Shown here in pieces: positions 10,751 through 23,042 of a DNA stretch of 64,000 bases. Every line of letters begins with the position of its first letter. Within the stretch, counting starts at the first letter, position 1. A model generated the notes under the pieces. It ran no database searches, was not told the DNA's origin, and saw only the letters and a list, made by a program, of their open reading frames with translations. Source of the DNA: Hemerocallis citrina (taxonomy: Eukaryota > Streptophyta > Magnoliopsida > Asparagales > Asphodelaceae). The DNA lies in contig CM030362.1 in NCBI GenBank assembly GCA_017893485.1, positions 265,589,073 to 265,653,072 of the forward strand. The letters run 5' to 3'. Both the position numbers and the translations under genes were made by a program.

Positions 10751-11367
10751 TGTTGCCGCTAAATTTGGTGTGGGGGCAAACAGATAGTATTTGTGGATTC
10801 TTAGGGAAACTGAATAGTAAACCTGTATACCTGTTCCGTGGGGGATGATCGTCGCTCCCGCCGTACACCTGCAAAAAGTGCAAGACACCGGGGTTGTTCC
10901 CGGCGACGCACCCTCCGACGCTCTAGTCAGTAACCAGAAATGATTATGAGAGTGCAAAAACTGGAGAAAGATTGATTACCTCTTAATGGAGATGGGTGGG
11001 GGGTATTTATAGGCGTCTTAGGGAACAGATTAGGAATGTGATCCCTGTGATCTGATAAGGAATATTCTCCTTGTAATCAGATTAGGAATGTAATCCCTGA
11101 TCCCGGTGAAAGGATAGATATGAATCAGGGCCGTTGATTAATATTAATCAGAAACCCTAATTCTATCCTGCTGGACCGGGTTTGTTGCGGGTTGAAACCC
11201 ACACCCAGTCGTGGTGGATCTGTTCGCAGGTTATTGGATTTGTGAGAAGGAGACCCAGTACCCGCTTCAGACCCGTTTGTAGGTGAAATTACTGTTTTAC
11301 CCATGGACCTCAGGATTCGTGTCCGATTTGGACGGTCTCGATTAAACCCCTATTTTTAGCCACATCA
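10751..11367 (-). repeat. 5' LTR of element A (617 bp)
   Basis: On the minus strand it starts TGATGTGGCTAAAAATAGGG and ends GCGGCAACA, directly before the primer site. The ends match those of the LTR of element B at 54764-55340 (TGATATGGCCAAAAATGGGG ... AGCGGCAACA). A TATA box lies inside at 11004-11011. Confidence 0.85.
11004..11011 (-). promoter_or_regulatory. TATA box in 5' LTR of element A
   Basis: TATAAATA on the minus strand (CCTATAAATACCCC), in the position and context expected for the LTR promoter. Confidence 0.6.
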
Positions 11368-13092
11368 CTATCCATAATCAAATTATATTAGATTCGTGCG
11401 TCTACACAGTGCACATGCACAAATGGGTTTCTAAAATTCTTTTTCATTGTGAAAACAGTGTATATATAATAGATCAATAATACAATGGACATATCCTATC
11501 CAGTTTCTCTAGTTCATACTTCAACCAATCCAATCTTACAAAGATTTCACTCGAAAACTCAGTTCACAAAAAAACTCAACCTGCATATCAAACTTGAAGA
11601 GTCTTACTTCAAAGTTTTATCTAAAATTCACACTAAATGATTCATTATGCACAAACACATATGTTACTAAATCAGATTTTCTTTTACTTATTAATTTAGA
11701 GCCTCAACAGATGATCAATCCTTAAGAGGGAAAAATAAATCAGTGCAACAGCAAGTATAGATTCATGAGTTAGGCATATGCATACGTGACCATACAAGTG
11801 CAGCATGCTGGAAATAAAACTTCCAGAGTGCTACTAAAATCTCCAAAGGTTTCTTGAACCATCTATGCATAGAACTACTCATCGACTAATGTTCTTATTC
11901 ATGAAAGATATCACTTGACTACTCATTCATCCAAATTATTTACTTCATCAACAAATGATCTCATAGCATGCATCATACTAAACAAATCTTCACATTCAAT
12001 AGATATGGAATGAACAAGGGATAAGAACATCACTCACCTTATGAAGGAATCAATCGAATTAATAAAGAATGAGAAAAGGCCTTTCTTTTGCAAAATCCAG
12101 GATCATTGCATTGAAACTCCAAGAAATTAAGAGTAAAAAATGTATTTTATTTTGTCAGAAGAGAGGGACGGCTGTAGTGGCCATAATATAGATCGAAATC
12201 TAGAGTTTTTAGGGTTTTACAAGTTTATGGAAACATCCCTTAACAAATTATTACTTTACATATATAAACCTTTCTTTAAAAAAGTAGTTAAATAAGTTAA
12301 ATAAATTAAAATAAAACCAAATCTTTTTACCGCTGAGTTATCCAACCATCAATCAAAGCCCAGAAATTAAAAAATTCAGATTTGTACTAAAAGTGGTAAT
12401 TTTGCACAAAAATCCATATTTTTGTAATATTTGCAAATATGTCATAAAATATTCGTAAAAATCCAGAAAATTCAGAAATAATATCTAACAATAAATAATG
12501 AGTTTTCCCAAAATAATTTTTGGCTTTGAATTCCCAAGAAAACATTTGCACAAGATCTACTTAAATTCCATATTTGCAAAAACACCATAATTGTTTAAAT
12601 CATTACCAAATCAACTCTAAATAAAACTTAAATAGATTTTATTTTCAATGATAACCATGAAAAGCCCAAAAATCAGTAAAAACGAATTTTCATTATTTGT
12701 TTGAGATCCAAACGGCTTTTTACATAAAAGCCCCTCTCTTTCGAAGTATTTACAAAAATAGTTTCTTTATTCAGAAAAATCCCAAAATTTAGGATATACT
12801 TAATTATAAATAGGAGAATTTATCCATAAATCTAAAAGTGGAGATTTTCACCAAAAAAAATATATTTGCACGTGTAAAATTGAGAAATTCATAAAATAGT
12901 CAAATAAATTCAAATAAATCTGAAAATTAAAATATCATAAATAAATGAGGAAAATTAATCATTAACCATAAAATTTTAAGAATTCAAAATTTCCTAACTC
13001 TGCACGTTTGCAATTTCAAGAAAATAGTCAAAATAGTCAACTTTATCAATATAATATTATTTAGTAATGCAAAATAAATCATCTTATTTTGC
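11368..13092 (-). repeat. Truncated chromovirus-type LTR interrupted by element A
   Basis: Read on the minus strand this AT-rich stretch starts TGTAACACCCCGCAAAATAA at 13092, a typical plant LTR terminus, and shows the features of the LTR of D at 33319: a TTTGCACGTGCA-like segment, CAGCCGTC after a TATA-like region, and AAGGTGAGTGATG. Element A interrupts it at 11367, so its far end lies beyond the window. It is inserted in Copia gag (flank GAAAC at 13093). No coding frame is supported. Confidence 0.6.
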
Positions 13093-13919
13093 GGGGTGTT
13101 ACAGAAACAAGATAAGACTAAAAGTGCTCACTTGGATAATGCCTCTAAGGACAGGGGCAAGAAAAGAAAATCTGAGAATGAAAAAGCTAAGGGTCCAGCT
13201 CAGAAGAAACAACATAATGATACAGGGAGTTGTTTCTTTTGTAACAATCCTGGACATATGAAGAAGGAATGTACCAAATATCATGCATGGCGTGCAAAAA
13301 AATGTATGTTTCTTACTTTGGTCTATTATGAGGTTAATTTATCTTCAGTACCTAGAAACACTTGGGGGATAGATTCTGGTGCTACTACTCACATAAGTGT
13401 ATCTATGCAGGGTTGCTTGAGCTGCCGAAAGCCAAATGATGGTGAAAGACACATCTTCGTAGGCGATGGAAAATCGGTAGAAGTGGAAGCAGTTGGGCAC
13501 TTTAGGTTGTTGTTAGGAACTGGTTTTTATTCGGATTTGAAAGACACTTTTGTTTTACCGTCTTTTAGACGAAATTTGATTTCTGTTTCTTTTTTGGACA
13601 AATTTGGATATTATTGTTCATTTGGAAACAATCAGTGTAGTTTGTTTTTAAATTCGAATGTTGTTGGAACTGGTTATTTGAATGCTTATGGCAACCTTTA
13701 TTTGCTCGAAAAAATTGCATCCTATAATGAAACCTTGCATGTAGAGTCACGTGGTACTAAACGTAAATTAAATAAGAAAAATTGGACGTCATTGTGGCAT
13801 AAGCGCTTAGGTCATATCTCAAAAGGTAGAGTTGAGTGTCTTGTGTTTGATGGCATTTTGGAGTCCCTGGACTTCACAGACTTTAATGTCTGTGTAGACT
13901 GCATAAAGGAAAAATAGAC
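13093..13919 (+). pseudogene. Copia gag 3' end, protease and GAG-pre-integrase domain
   Basis: A 273-codon frame (13096-13917). It begins inside gag with a basic linker and a CCHC knuckle (CFFCNNPGHMKKEC). The Copia-type aspartic protease follows (WGIDSGATTHIS) and then the pre-integrase domain (LWHKRLGHIS ... CVDC), whose HHCC zinc ligands are all visible. A TAG stops the frame where integrase should continue. The 5' part of the element (5' LTR and most of gag) is cut off by the LTR ending at 13092. Domain order PR-IN-RT-RH identifies Copia. Confidence 0.85.
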
Positions 13920-14773
13920 CAAAACTAAGAGATTAGGTGCCAATAGATCTCCAGGCATCTTAGAATTGATTCATATAGATATTTGTTGGCCAATTCCTTC
14001 GGCATCTTGGAATGGTCAACAATATTTTATATCGTTTATAGAAGATTACTCACGTTATGGATACCTATATCTCATTCATGAAAAATCACAGTCTCTGGAC
14101 CTATAGCTGAAGTTGAGAATCAACTTAACAAAAGGATTAAAAATGTCAGATCTGATCGTGGTGGTGATACTACGGTAGATATGATGGCTCAGGTGAACAA
14201 CGTCTAGGACCGTTTGCTAAATTCCTAGAGGAATGCGGTATTGTCCCACAGTACACCATTCCAGGATCACCTAGCATGAATGGTGTTGCTGAAAGATGAA
14301 ATAGGACTTTTAAGAATATGGTAAGGAGTATGATTGCTTATTCTACCTTACCTGAGTCCCTATGGGGAGAAGCATTAAAGACATCAGCTTACGTTCTCAA
14401 TAGAGTACCAACTAAAGCAGCTGCAAAAACACCTTATGAGCTTTGGACATGTCGAAATCCTAGTCTAAAGCACTTTCACATTTGGAAATGTCCAACTGAG
14501 GCAAGGCCTTACAGGCCACATGAAAATAAATTGGACTCCAAAACAGTGAGCAGCTACTTTATTGGTTATTCTGAGCGATCTAGGGGCTTTAAGTTTTATG
14601 ATCACACACTTAGGAATATTTTTGAGATGGAAACTACAACATTTTTTGAGGAAATTGAGTTTTGGGGGAGAAATAAGATTGGAGACATTGCTTTTGAGGA
14701 GGATTTGGATTCAGTTCCAAACCCAAATCCTACTATCGCTTTTGACAATATTCAGGTTCTCACCTATCATTGA
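13920..14773 (+). pseudogene. Copia integrase relic
   Basis: The catalytic core is spread over several frames with stops between 13980 and 14310: blocks like ELIHIDICWPI, FIEDYSRYGYLY and VRSDRGGD can still be read. From 14318 a 151-codon frame resumes with the C-terminal integrase region ([37 protein letters not shown]). It is clearly dead. Confidence 0.8.
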
Positions 14774-15735
14774 TCAAGAAGTGAATCTGGAACCTTAAAA
14801 AGACAATGTTGAACAACCCCCTATTCAAAATGAGGTAATTGTTCTAGAAGAACAAACTCAACAACCTCAAGAACCAGTGTCATTAAGGAGATCCACGAGA
14901 GAAAGGAGGAATGCTATTCTGGATGATTACATTGTATTTCTCCAAGAACATAAGGATGACAATGGAATGATGGAAGATGATCCAATCACATTTCATCAGG
15001 CCATGAAAAGTTATAACTCTCAAAACTAGATGAGTGTTATGAATAAGAAGTATAAGTCCATGCAGGACAACAAAGTTTGGGAACTTGTTCCATTACCAGA
15101 AGGTACAAAACCAATTGGTTGTAAATGGGTATTTAATACTAAGAGGGATGCAAATGGTAATGTGGAAAGTTATAAGGCACGTCATGTAGCTAAAGGCTAT
15201 ACTTAGAAAGAAGGCATCGATTTTACAGAGACTCTCTCCAGTTTCATGGAAAGACTCCTTCAGGACAATTATGGCACTTGTTGCTCATCTTGACCTTAAG
15301 CTACATCAGATGGCTGTCAAGACGGCGTTTCTCAATGGCGACATTGACGAGACGATTTATATGGTGCAACTAGAAAACCTTGTGTCGGGAAACCCAAAGA
15401 ATATGGTTTGCAAATTGACGAAATCTATGGACTCAAGCAGGCTTCTCGTCAAGGGTACCACAAGTTTCATTAAGTAATTATGTTATTCGGTTTTGAGATG
15501 AATGTTGTTGATGATTGTGTGTATCACAAGTTCAGTGGGAGTAAACATATATTCCTAGTTATGTATGCCGATGACATATTGCTTGCCACTAATGATATAG
15601 ACTTGTTTCATGAAACCAAAAGGTTTCTATCCAAGCATTTTGAGATGAAAGATCTTGGGGATGCCTCTTTTGTATTAGGAATTCAGATACACCGATATCG
15701 TTCTCGAGGTATTCTTGGATTATTACAAAATTGAT
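14774..15735 (+). pseudogene. Copia reverse transcriptase relic
   Basis: RT blocks lie in at least three frames: a WVFNTKRDANGNVESYKAR-like block near 15130, DLKLHQMAVKTAFLNGDIDE at about 15289-15348, and the catalytic VMYADDILLATN near 15560-15595. Frameshifts and stops (for example near 15205 and 15477) break it up. It is more decayed than the other elements, which suggests an old insertion. Confidence 0.8.
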
Positions 15736-16555
15736 ATATCGATAAAGTACTCATGGTTTGGCATGCAAGATTGTAGACCAGGAGATACTCTTGTTGCTAA
15801 AGGAGATAAATTTAGTCTTAGTTAGTGCCCTAAAAGTAACCTTGAAATTCAGAAAATGCAAAAGATCCCCTATGCATCAGCTGTTGGGAGTCTAATGTAT
15901 GCTCAAGTATGTACGCGTCCGGATATTGAGTACATTGTTGGGATGTTAGGCAGGTATTTAAGCAAACCTGGTATGGACCATTGGATAGAAGCCAAGAGGG
16001 TTATGATGTATCTTCAGAGAACAAAAGAATACATGCTCACATATAGGAAATCAGATCATTTGGAGATCATAGGATATTCTGATTCTAATTTTGCTGGGTG
16101 CCAAGATAGTAGAAAGTCTACATCAGACTATATTTACCTGTTAGTTGGAGAAGCTATATCCTGAAAAAGTGTCAAACATACACTTGTAGCTTCTTCCTCT
16201 ATGGCAGCAGAGTATGCAGCATGCTATGAGGCATCGAATCATGGAATATGACTGCAGAACTTTGTCACTGGGCTGCGCATTTTGGAGAATATAGAAAGAC
16301 CACTTCAGTTATTTTGTGACAATAAGTCAGCAGTGATGTATTCCAACAACAACAAGAGCTCAACAAAGTCGAAGCATATTGACATAAAGTTCCTAGTTGT
16401 GAAAGAAAGAGTGTAGAGTGGATAGATATCCATACAACACAATGGGACAAACTCCATGATAGCGGATCCACTCACAAAGGGATTACCACCCAAGGTCTTT
16501 TATGAGCACACTGCTCATATGGGTGTTGCATTGTTTGACGATATCATGATTTAGT
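15736..16555 (+). pseudogene. Copia RNase H relic
   Basis: The conserved connection and RNase H blocks can be read: YASAVGSLMYAQVCTRPDI, SDSNFAGCQDSRKSTSDY, LVASSSMAAEYAA, LFCDNKSAVM, and the C-terminal KHIDIK and IADPLTKGLP motifs. Stops at about 16162, 16250 and 16414 interrupt the frame. The end at about 16555 is the normal end of a Copia polyprotein. Confidence 0.8.
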
Positions 16556-16961
16556 GGGAGTTTGTATTTTATTTGCTTTATGTTTGTCTGAGACATTTAT
16601 ACATTTATTTATTTTCTGATTAGAAATGCAATGTTCTGTTTTTTCACTCTTTTGTTATGTTTGATTGTGACCTCACTTAAGTTTAAGAGGACCAGTTGGA
16701 AATAGGCTTGTATATAAATCACATTGCATGAAATTTCCATGCTACACATTCACACTTGATCTATGTCGTTTGATTATGTTGATATATGTGACCATTGATG
16801 AATTTAGCTACGATAAATGTAACGAAAATTGCTTTGATCCTATATTTACATGATTAATGGACGAGATTGTTTGACTATGCTTTTGGTTATGATAGCAAAA
16901 TTTTGAGCTCATAAAGTATGTACATTATTAAGATGTAACATATGTGGCCCAAGTGGGAGAT
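16556..16961 (+). other. Copia 3' non-coding region and polypurine tract
   Basis: AT-rich, with no coding frame. It ends in AAGTGGGAGA at 16951-16960, a polypurine tract in the position where plus-strand DNA synthesis would start, directly before the LTR. Confidence 0.55.
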
Positions 16962-17211
16962 TACTGGAAAATAATCTATGTGAGCTCACATATGTGACTA
17001 AATGTATAATTGCAATTCTAAAGCTTAACCCAAATTAATGTGATCTAACCAAGGTTAAGTGATGGGTTAAAAGCATATAATAATAAAGTGTGAAATATTA
17101 CGTGTAGAAACTGTAAAGAGAATTTTTAATTTTGTAATGGGCAAAATTGGAAATCGCTAATTATTTATTAGGATTGTGGTCCCCTATATATACGTTCATT
17201 CTATTCTATTT
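16962..17211 (+). repeat. Copia 3' LTR, left part
   Basis: The start TACTGGAAAATAATC resembles the common Copia LTR start TGTTGGAAAATAATC with decayed first bases. A TATATATA box lies at 17185-17192. The LTR is interrupted by the LINE and probably resumes at about 20830. Confidence 0.6.
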
Positions 17212-17219
17212 GTTTTTTT

Positions 17220-17556
17220 TGACTGGCAAAAGGTAGGATTAAACCTACCTCACAAAATATATATTAAAGATAATAGAGTCATAACATTACAGGCTGATGT
17301 TGATCGTAAGGCCAGGGCGATAGGGTGATGAAGCAAAAGAAGATTAGGATTGCATAGGGCTGGGACGTAGAGAGGGCAGCGAACATCTGTCTTGCACCTC
17401 AACTAGCTCAACCCTATGATCCTATCACTTATTTGCCTCATTACCCATCACCGAAACAAAAAGGCCAGATCAACCACAAAATATAGCACAAAGCAAACTG
17501 AGGCAACAGACAAGCCTCCAAAACATACAAAAGTGATAACAGAAAAGGAATTACAA
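17220..17556 (-). other. LINE 3' untranslated region
   Basis: The stretch between the ORF2 stop and the A-rich tail. No coding frame or structured element is evident. Confidence 0.55.
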
Positions 17557-20500
17557 TCACACTTGATCGTCTTCGGGACTTGGCTGGGATGGTGTTGCTG
17601 CTATCGGTATCATAAGATCTGTATCGCCGGTGTCTTGCAGTTCCTTGAGAATCTGTCGCTTCTTCTTTGAATCGCGGCTTGCATCTAGCCAATGAGAAAT
17701 CCAAAATTTAGTATTAGCAACTAGTGTTTCACATGTAATAGATTTGGCATGAAAAACAGAAGCATTTCTAGCTTTCCAAATACTCCCACACGATGCAATA
17801 ACAACCAGGTGCCATGAGGAAGAGAATTTGTGTTTGTAGTGGTCAAAACACCATTGTGAGAAGCATTCTGTGACAGAGGAGGGGAGGTGTGTGATGTCAA
17901 ATCGCTGCATGAAGTGTCGCCATAATTGGCAAGCAGTTGGGCATTCAAAGAATATATGGTATGTGGTTTCCATTGGACATGTGCAAGATGTGCATGCCGG
18001 ATCACCGTTCCATCCTTTGGAGATTAGACGAGCCTTAGAGTTGAGTACTTCCGAACTCAACATCCAAATGAAGATTTTGCACTTGAGTGGCACCAATGAT
18101 TCCCAATACGCCTTAAAGAAGGGAGTAATCAAACCTGAGATGCTGAAGAATTGGTAGGCAGACTTGACCGAGAAGACGCCAGCGGTGGAAAAACGCCAAG
18201 AAATGCTATCTGGTGTAGAGGTGGGATGTATGTTTTGAAGTAGATTGAGTAGACAACCTTTTTCATAGATGATACTAGTAGAGGTGGAAGAGTGTAGGCC
18301 TGGCTTCCAAGTCCATCTGCCCTGTGTTCTATAACCCTCGGTAGTCAAGTAGGCATCTGTGTTCCAAGAAGCAATGAATAATGCAGGGAATAGTGTGGCA
18401 ATACTGTGACCTTCCAGCCATCTTGAGGTCCAAAATTTGATAGAATGGCCATTGCCAAGAGTCCAAGAGGTGCAAAGATCAAACTGCTCCTTAAGTCTGT
18501 ATATACTCTTCCAAAAGTCAGAGGATTTGGTTGGGCAAATGAATGAGTTTTGTGATTTCCTGAAATAGAGAGACTTGAGGACCTTCGTGCAAAGGGAATG
18601 CTCTGTGTGAATCTTCCACCACCACTTCAAGAGAAGAGCGTTATTGAATTGGCTCAGGTTAAGAATTCCTAGTCCACCCTGTAGCTTGGGTTGGCACATG
18701 CATTTCCAAGAGGAACAGGCTCCAGATGCCTTCGAGTCCCCTCCAGTCCAGAAGAATCTGCTTCTAATTTGGTCAATCCTGGCGATAACTCATTGGGGGA
18801 GTTTAAAGAATGAGGCGAAGTAAGTAGGCAGTGCGCTGAGGACCGAATTGATATGAATGAGTCTCCCTCCTCTGGAAAGAAGTCGTCCCTTCCAAGTTGC
18901 TAGTTGTCTTTCAATCTTGAGGATTAGTGGTTGCCAATCTCGTCTCTTGAGTTTGCCTTTGGACAGTGGCATACCAAGGTACTTAGTGGGTAGAGTGTCT
19001 TGTTTGCAACCAAGTATATGAGCAAACGCCTGTAGTTTTGCATTGGAGTTACCAAAGTAGACTAGGGAAGATTTGGAGAGGTTGATGTGAAGACCAGAGA
19101 CATTGACAAAAATATTAAGAAGAAGCTTAAGGTGCAGAATCTCTTGTTCGTTCCCCTTGCAAAATATGAGAGTGTCATCTGCAAATTGTAGGATGGATAG
19201 TTCTGATAGAGCTCCTCGAAGGTTGAGATTTGAAAATGTGCCATGAGCTCGTCCTAGTTTCAACATTTGAGCTAAAACATCTACTCCTAAAATAAAGAGC
19301 ATGGGTGATAGGGGGTCTCCCTGCTTCAGGCCCCTCTTGGAGCAAATGGTCCTACCTGCTACCCCATTGAGAAGAACAGAGGATTTGGTAGAGTGGAGAA
19401 TGCTTGTAATCCAATTACGCCATCTGGGACCAAATCCTCGAGCAGTAAGCATCTCTTCAATAAATCCCCAACTTAGGGTATCAAAAGCTTTCTGAAAGTC
19501 AATCTTGAGCATGACAGTATCTGATTTTCTAGAGCAACACAGGTTAATAGCTGCATGAGCGGTGAGAATGCAATCAACTGTCGATTTTCCTTTAAGAAAA
19601 GCACTCTGGGAGGAAGAAACAAGGGTGTGAAGAATTGGACTGAGGCAGTTTGCCAAAATTTTGGTGAAGATTTTAACAGAGCAGTTGAGCAGGCTAATGG
19701 GGCGAAAGTCTGATATTGCACTGGCACCTTCACATTTTGGGATAAGAACTATGTTTGAATAGTTGAGTCTGTTGATAATAGCCCGCCCCTCTTGAATATC
19801 AATGAGCATATGGCAAACATCGTCTTGAATAACATCCCAGTGTTGCTGGTAGAAGTACATAGAGAACCCATCGGGACCAGGGGCCTTATCGCCATTCATG
19901 TCGAATACAGCTCGATGGATATCCTCCTTAGTAAAGGGTGCCTCAAGTTCCAAGAGATTGTTGGTGGGCTGAGGATAGAGGGCTTCCCATTCAATTTTGA
20001 AGTCAGGACAGGAGGAAGAGCCACAAATATCAGAGAAGTGTTTCTCAAAGCAGGAGTGGATAGAGGGTTGATCAGTTATAAGATCTCCATTATGAACAAT
20101 AGAATAAATATAATTTCTACGCCTTCTGCCGTTGGCGATTGCATGAAAAAACTTTGTGTTAGAATCCCCTTCTTTGATCCAGGTCACTCTAGCTCTTTGC
20201 CTCCAGTATAAGGCTTCAGCCTTAATCAGGGCTTGATATTCCTTATGAGTAGTGTCTAGTTCAGCTACTTGAGAATCATCAAGAGTTTGAGTATCAGCCA
20301 GGATGTCTAAACGATGAATATGTTCCAGGAGACTCTTCTTGCGAATAGGGATGTGGCCAAAAACTTCGTTGCACCACCTCTTGATCCTCCGCTTGAGCAG
20401 AGTGAGCTTATGAGCAAAAATGTCAACAGAAGATCCTGAACAGGTAAAAGATCCCCACCAATCTTTGACGATTGAAAGGAAGCTTGGGTGTGTGGTCCAT

Positions 20501-20817
20501 GCCTTTTCAAATTTGAAAAAATGTGTTCGAGGCCCAATAGCTTGACAATCAAGAAGGAGTGGACAATGGTCCGAAGCAATACGAGGGAGAGACAGTTGAA
20601 GGCAGTTTGGGAAGAGCTGTTCAAAGTTACTGGAGATGAGGAAACGATCCAGTCGAGCAAGGGAGGGGTTGGCTCTTAAATTGGACCATGTGAATTTTCT
20701 GCCTGCCAAGGGGAGATCAATAAGATGAAGTTGTTGGATCCAATTCCTGAAAAGAGAAGAGAGATGGCCTCTTATAAAAGTATGTATCATATAGGAAGAT
20801 CCAAACCCTCTGTGCAA
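17557..20817 (-). pseudogene. LINE ORF2: endonuclease fragment, reverse transcriptase, zf-RVT
   Basis: Two blocks in one frame: 20817-18790 (675 codons) and 18699-17557 (380 codons), separated by a TGA at 18790-18792 where an LPQWVIARI-type context expects Trp. The N-terminus holds the end of the endonuclease (GRKFTWSNLRANPSLARLDR, then SDHCPLLLD). The RT has GDKAPGPDGF, FRPISLLNCSVKI and the catalytic FADDTLIF. The second block holds the zf-RVT region with paired cysteines (PACTSCTCPMETTYHIFFEC) common to plant L1 elements. With only one internal stop and no frameshift it is fairly young, but the 5' truncation means it cannot move by itself. Confidence 0.9.
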
Positions 20818-20830
20818 TCTCCATCAATGG

Positions 20831-21282
20831 CTTCAGGTTAGTGCTTCCGCTTTTATATTCTTTTTCTTTTGATTGAGCAAAGGATCTATGGAAACATGAT
20901 TTATGATTTTATATTAAAGAATTTTTAGTAACATGATTACGATCTGGATCTATAGAAACATGATTTAGGATGACATCAATGTTTTATGCATGTTGCTTAA
21001 GTGTTATATATATAATTCCATCATCAGAATTAACCATAATTGATTTGACCGTTCTATCATTCTAATATGAAACATAGTATAGTTCTTGTGTAGAAGCTAT
21101 AATAGTTCTAATTCTTTATTTTATTAAAGAAACTTGATTATGATGCTTGTATTATATATATGCTAATCTAATTATGAATTGTACTAAGTTCTTTTGTGGA
21201 ACTAGATACTTTGTGAAATTCGTTGGAATTCTTAGAGATGTGTCTCTTGATATTCTTATTTTCAATAAGTTAGCAAAGATGG
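20831..21282 (+). repeat. Probable right part of the Copia LTR split by the LINE
   Basis: AT-rich, non-coding. It starts with CAATGGCTTCAGGTTAGTG and CTTCCGCTTTT, sequence typical of the R-U5 region of plant Copia LTRs, so it likely continues 16962-17211. It ends at the target duplication GATGG (21278-21282) of solo LTR E. Confidence 0.4.
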
Positions 21283-21545
21283 TGTAAGCCCTGTTTTCCC
21301 AAATACATATTTTCTGAATATTTCCTGTATTTTGACTAATTATAAATTCACTTTGTTTTGAAATTTATTTCGGATATTTTATTAAAGAGTTTTCTAATCG
21401 AAAATTATATTTTGTTCGAATAATGGCATATTTTAATTTCTATTTCTATTTGATCGGTTATTTGTATTTTCACTCAATTTAAATTTAAATGTGGTGTTGT
21501 TGTTGTTGTGTTATTTTGATAAATGTATATTTTGTTATATAAATC

Positions 21546-21547
<2 letters not shown>

Positions 21548-21595
<48 letters not shown>
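21548..21595. repeat. (ATT)n microsatellite
   Basis: About 16 uninterrupted ATT units within solo LTR E. Confidence 0.95.
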
Positions 21596-21837
21596 TGTAA
21601 AGCCCGAATATGCTTATTTAATTGTATTTTATTGTGTGATTTGATGTATGTTTATATGTACATTTTAAAAATCCTATAATGCTAATTATTTTTGTTCTCC
21701 TATTGGATCTTTTAATTAAACCCCAAATCTTATTATTTATTTTATTGGATTTTAAACCCTATAGATTGTAATAACCCAAACCCATTACCCATTCACCATT
21801 AGATTAGCTACCCAAATACCCAAACCCAATAACCCAC

Positions 21838-21847
21838 TATATAAATA
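21838..21847 (+). promoter_or_regulatory. TATA box of solo LTR E
   Basis: TATATAAATA, with telobox-like repeats (CCTAAACTAAACC, TAACCCTAA) starting 8 bases to the right and a C/T-rich leader after that. Confidence 0.55.
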
Positions 21848-22867
21848 CCCTAAACTAAACCTAACCCTAAATCTAATTCACTGTTCTAACCTAATTCTAC
21901 CCAGCCGCCTATACCCATCCCTCTCCCGCTCTCATCTCTCTCCTTTCATCTCCTTTATCCATGCTAACCCATCCTCCCGTGCATCTCCCTCTGCCTCGCG
22001 TCTCCGGCGCCGACCGCGCATGTAACACCCCGAATTTCAAAACACAACTGAATTCGAGATTCCAAAGGATCTTTACGCTTCTTTCGTACAATTTTATAAG
22101 GAATTTAAAATTTTTCACTTTACATCAGAGTTACATGGAATCTTTACACTTTACATTTTACAGCGGAAGCAATTTATAACATTTATATAAAAGTACAACA
22201 ATATTTGAATGATCTTTAAGCATCAATTCTCCTTTAATCTTTATCAGACCATTTATCCTGCATACAAAATTGTGGGTACGTCAGTTTATTCAACCGACGA
22301 AAATTATACACGGCCATCCTCTCAATGCCGGAAACAGTATAACGATTCTCATTTCTTAACAAAATCACAAACTTGTTCACAAAAACAAAGCTAAAGGGAC
22401 TATCCTATTGATGTCGTGTCATGCTGTGCACTTAGTCCTTAATGCAGTTGTTATGTTATATGACACTAATGCGCACTTGTTCGGATTCTATGCATCCCAT
22501 ACTACATAGGTCCGAGGGCAAGCTCTTAATCGTACTTCATCTTTTAGGGTTCGATCCCTCGCCATGACTTAAACTACTACGGTAAGTATCCTAGATGTTC
22601 TATGATCTACGAGCCCATGTTCATGCAGTCTGGAGGGGAATCCCACGCACTGACATGACGCATCAAGCAGGCAGACTATGGACAATTCAGCATCCGCCAT
22701 GGAATAATGGCACCACCCGTAGCCACCAAAACACCCCACAAGCATCGTCACCGGGAAGATAATTCCGGAGTAGTGCCCACACCATGTCATGACGCATCTA
22801 GCAGGCAGTCTGTGGATCACTCTCACACTGTCAATCCGATGGACCTCATACTCGTGTTTTTCTCTTA

Positions 22868-22875
22868 CTTTCATC
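22868..22875. other. Target-site duplication of the hAT, left copy
   Basis: CTTTCATC, repeated exactly at 29610-29617. The uninterrupted LTR of C at 47849 carries it once (TTACTTTCATCACATC). Eight bases is the hallmark of hAT elements. Confidence 0.95.
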
Positions 22876-22888
22876 TAAGGGTGGCAAT

Positions 22889-23042
22889 GGGCCGGGTTAG
22901 GGCCGGACTTATATAAGCCCGAGCCCGAGCCCGAATTTTTTTTGTGTGGCCCGAACCCGGCCCGAATTTACATTGGGCTCCAAAAAGTGGGCCCAAGCCT
23001 GAACCCGAATAAACAAAAAATACCCGAGCCCGGCCCGATTTT
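22889..23042. repeat. hAT subterminal repeats, left end
   Basis: Several copies of CCCGARCCCGGCCCGA-like motifs in both orientations. Transposases of hAT elements bind subterminal repeats. A matching cluster lies at about 29439-29590. Confidence 0.7.

Larger units (their letters stand above)
1..11367 (-). mobile_element. Tat-clade Ty3/gypsy retrotransposon A (left end outside window)
   Basis: A Ty3/gypsy element on the minus strand: 5' LTR at 10751-11367, primer site at 10730-10747, gag-pol from 10678 down to 4920, a tandem array at 3800-4745 and an antisense gene at 1-2108. The RNase H after RT is followed by a second, archaeal-type RNase H, which marks the Tat clade. The 3' LTR lies outside the window, so its target duplication cannot be tested; the 5' flank at 11368-11372 is CTATC. 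Gag-pol has three frameshifts and two in-frame stops, so the copy is not autonomous. Element B at 54764-64000 is a mirror copy with the same order of parts. Confidence 0.9.
17212..20830 (-). mobile_element. 5'-truncated LINE (plant L1 type)
   Basis: A minus-strand non-LTR retrotransposon whose 3' tail is the A-rich run complementary to the T tract at 17210-17220. It keeps the C-terminal part of the endonuclease, the reverse transcriptase and the C-terminal zinc domain; ORF1 and the N-terminal half of the endonuclease are missing, as expected of 5' truncation during target-primed integration. I could not see a clear target duplication by eye, so the 5' boundary is uncertain by about 30 bp. Confidence 0.8.

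Noticed and set aside
13099..13284. Minus-strand frame over the Copia gag knuckle
   Set aside because: Shadow of the plus-strand CCHC and protease coding sequence.
20307..20660. Frames antisense to or overlapping LINE ORF2
   Set aside because: They lie in other frames of a clear RT gene and have no family resemblance.
21846..21875. Internal telomere repeat
   Set aside because: Only a few imperfect CCTAAA/CCCTAAA units next to a TATA box; better read as telobox promoter motifs.
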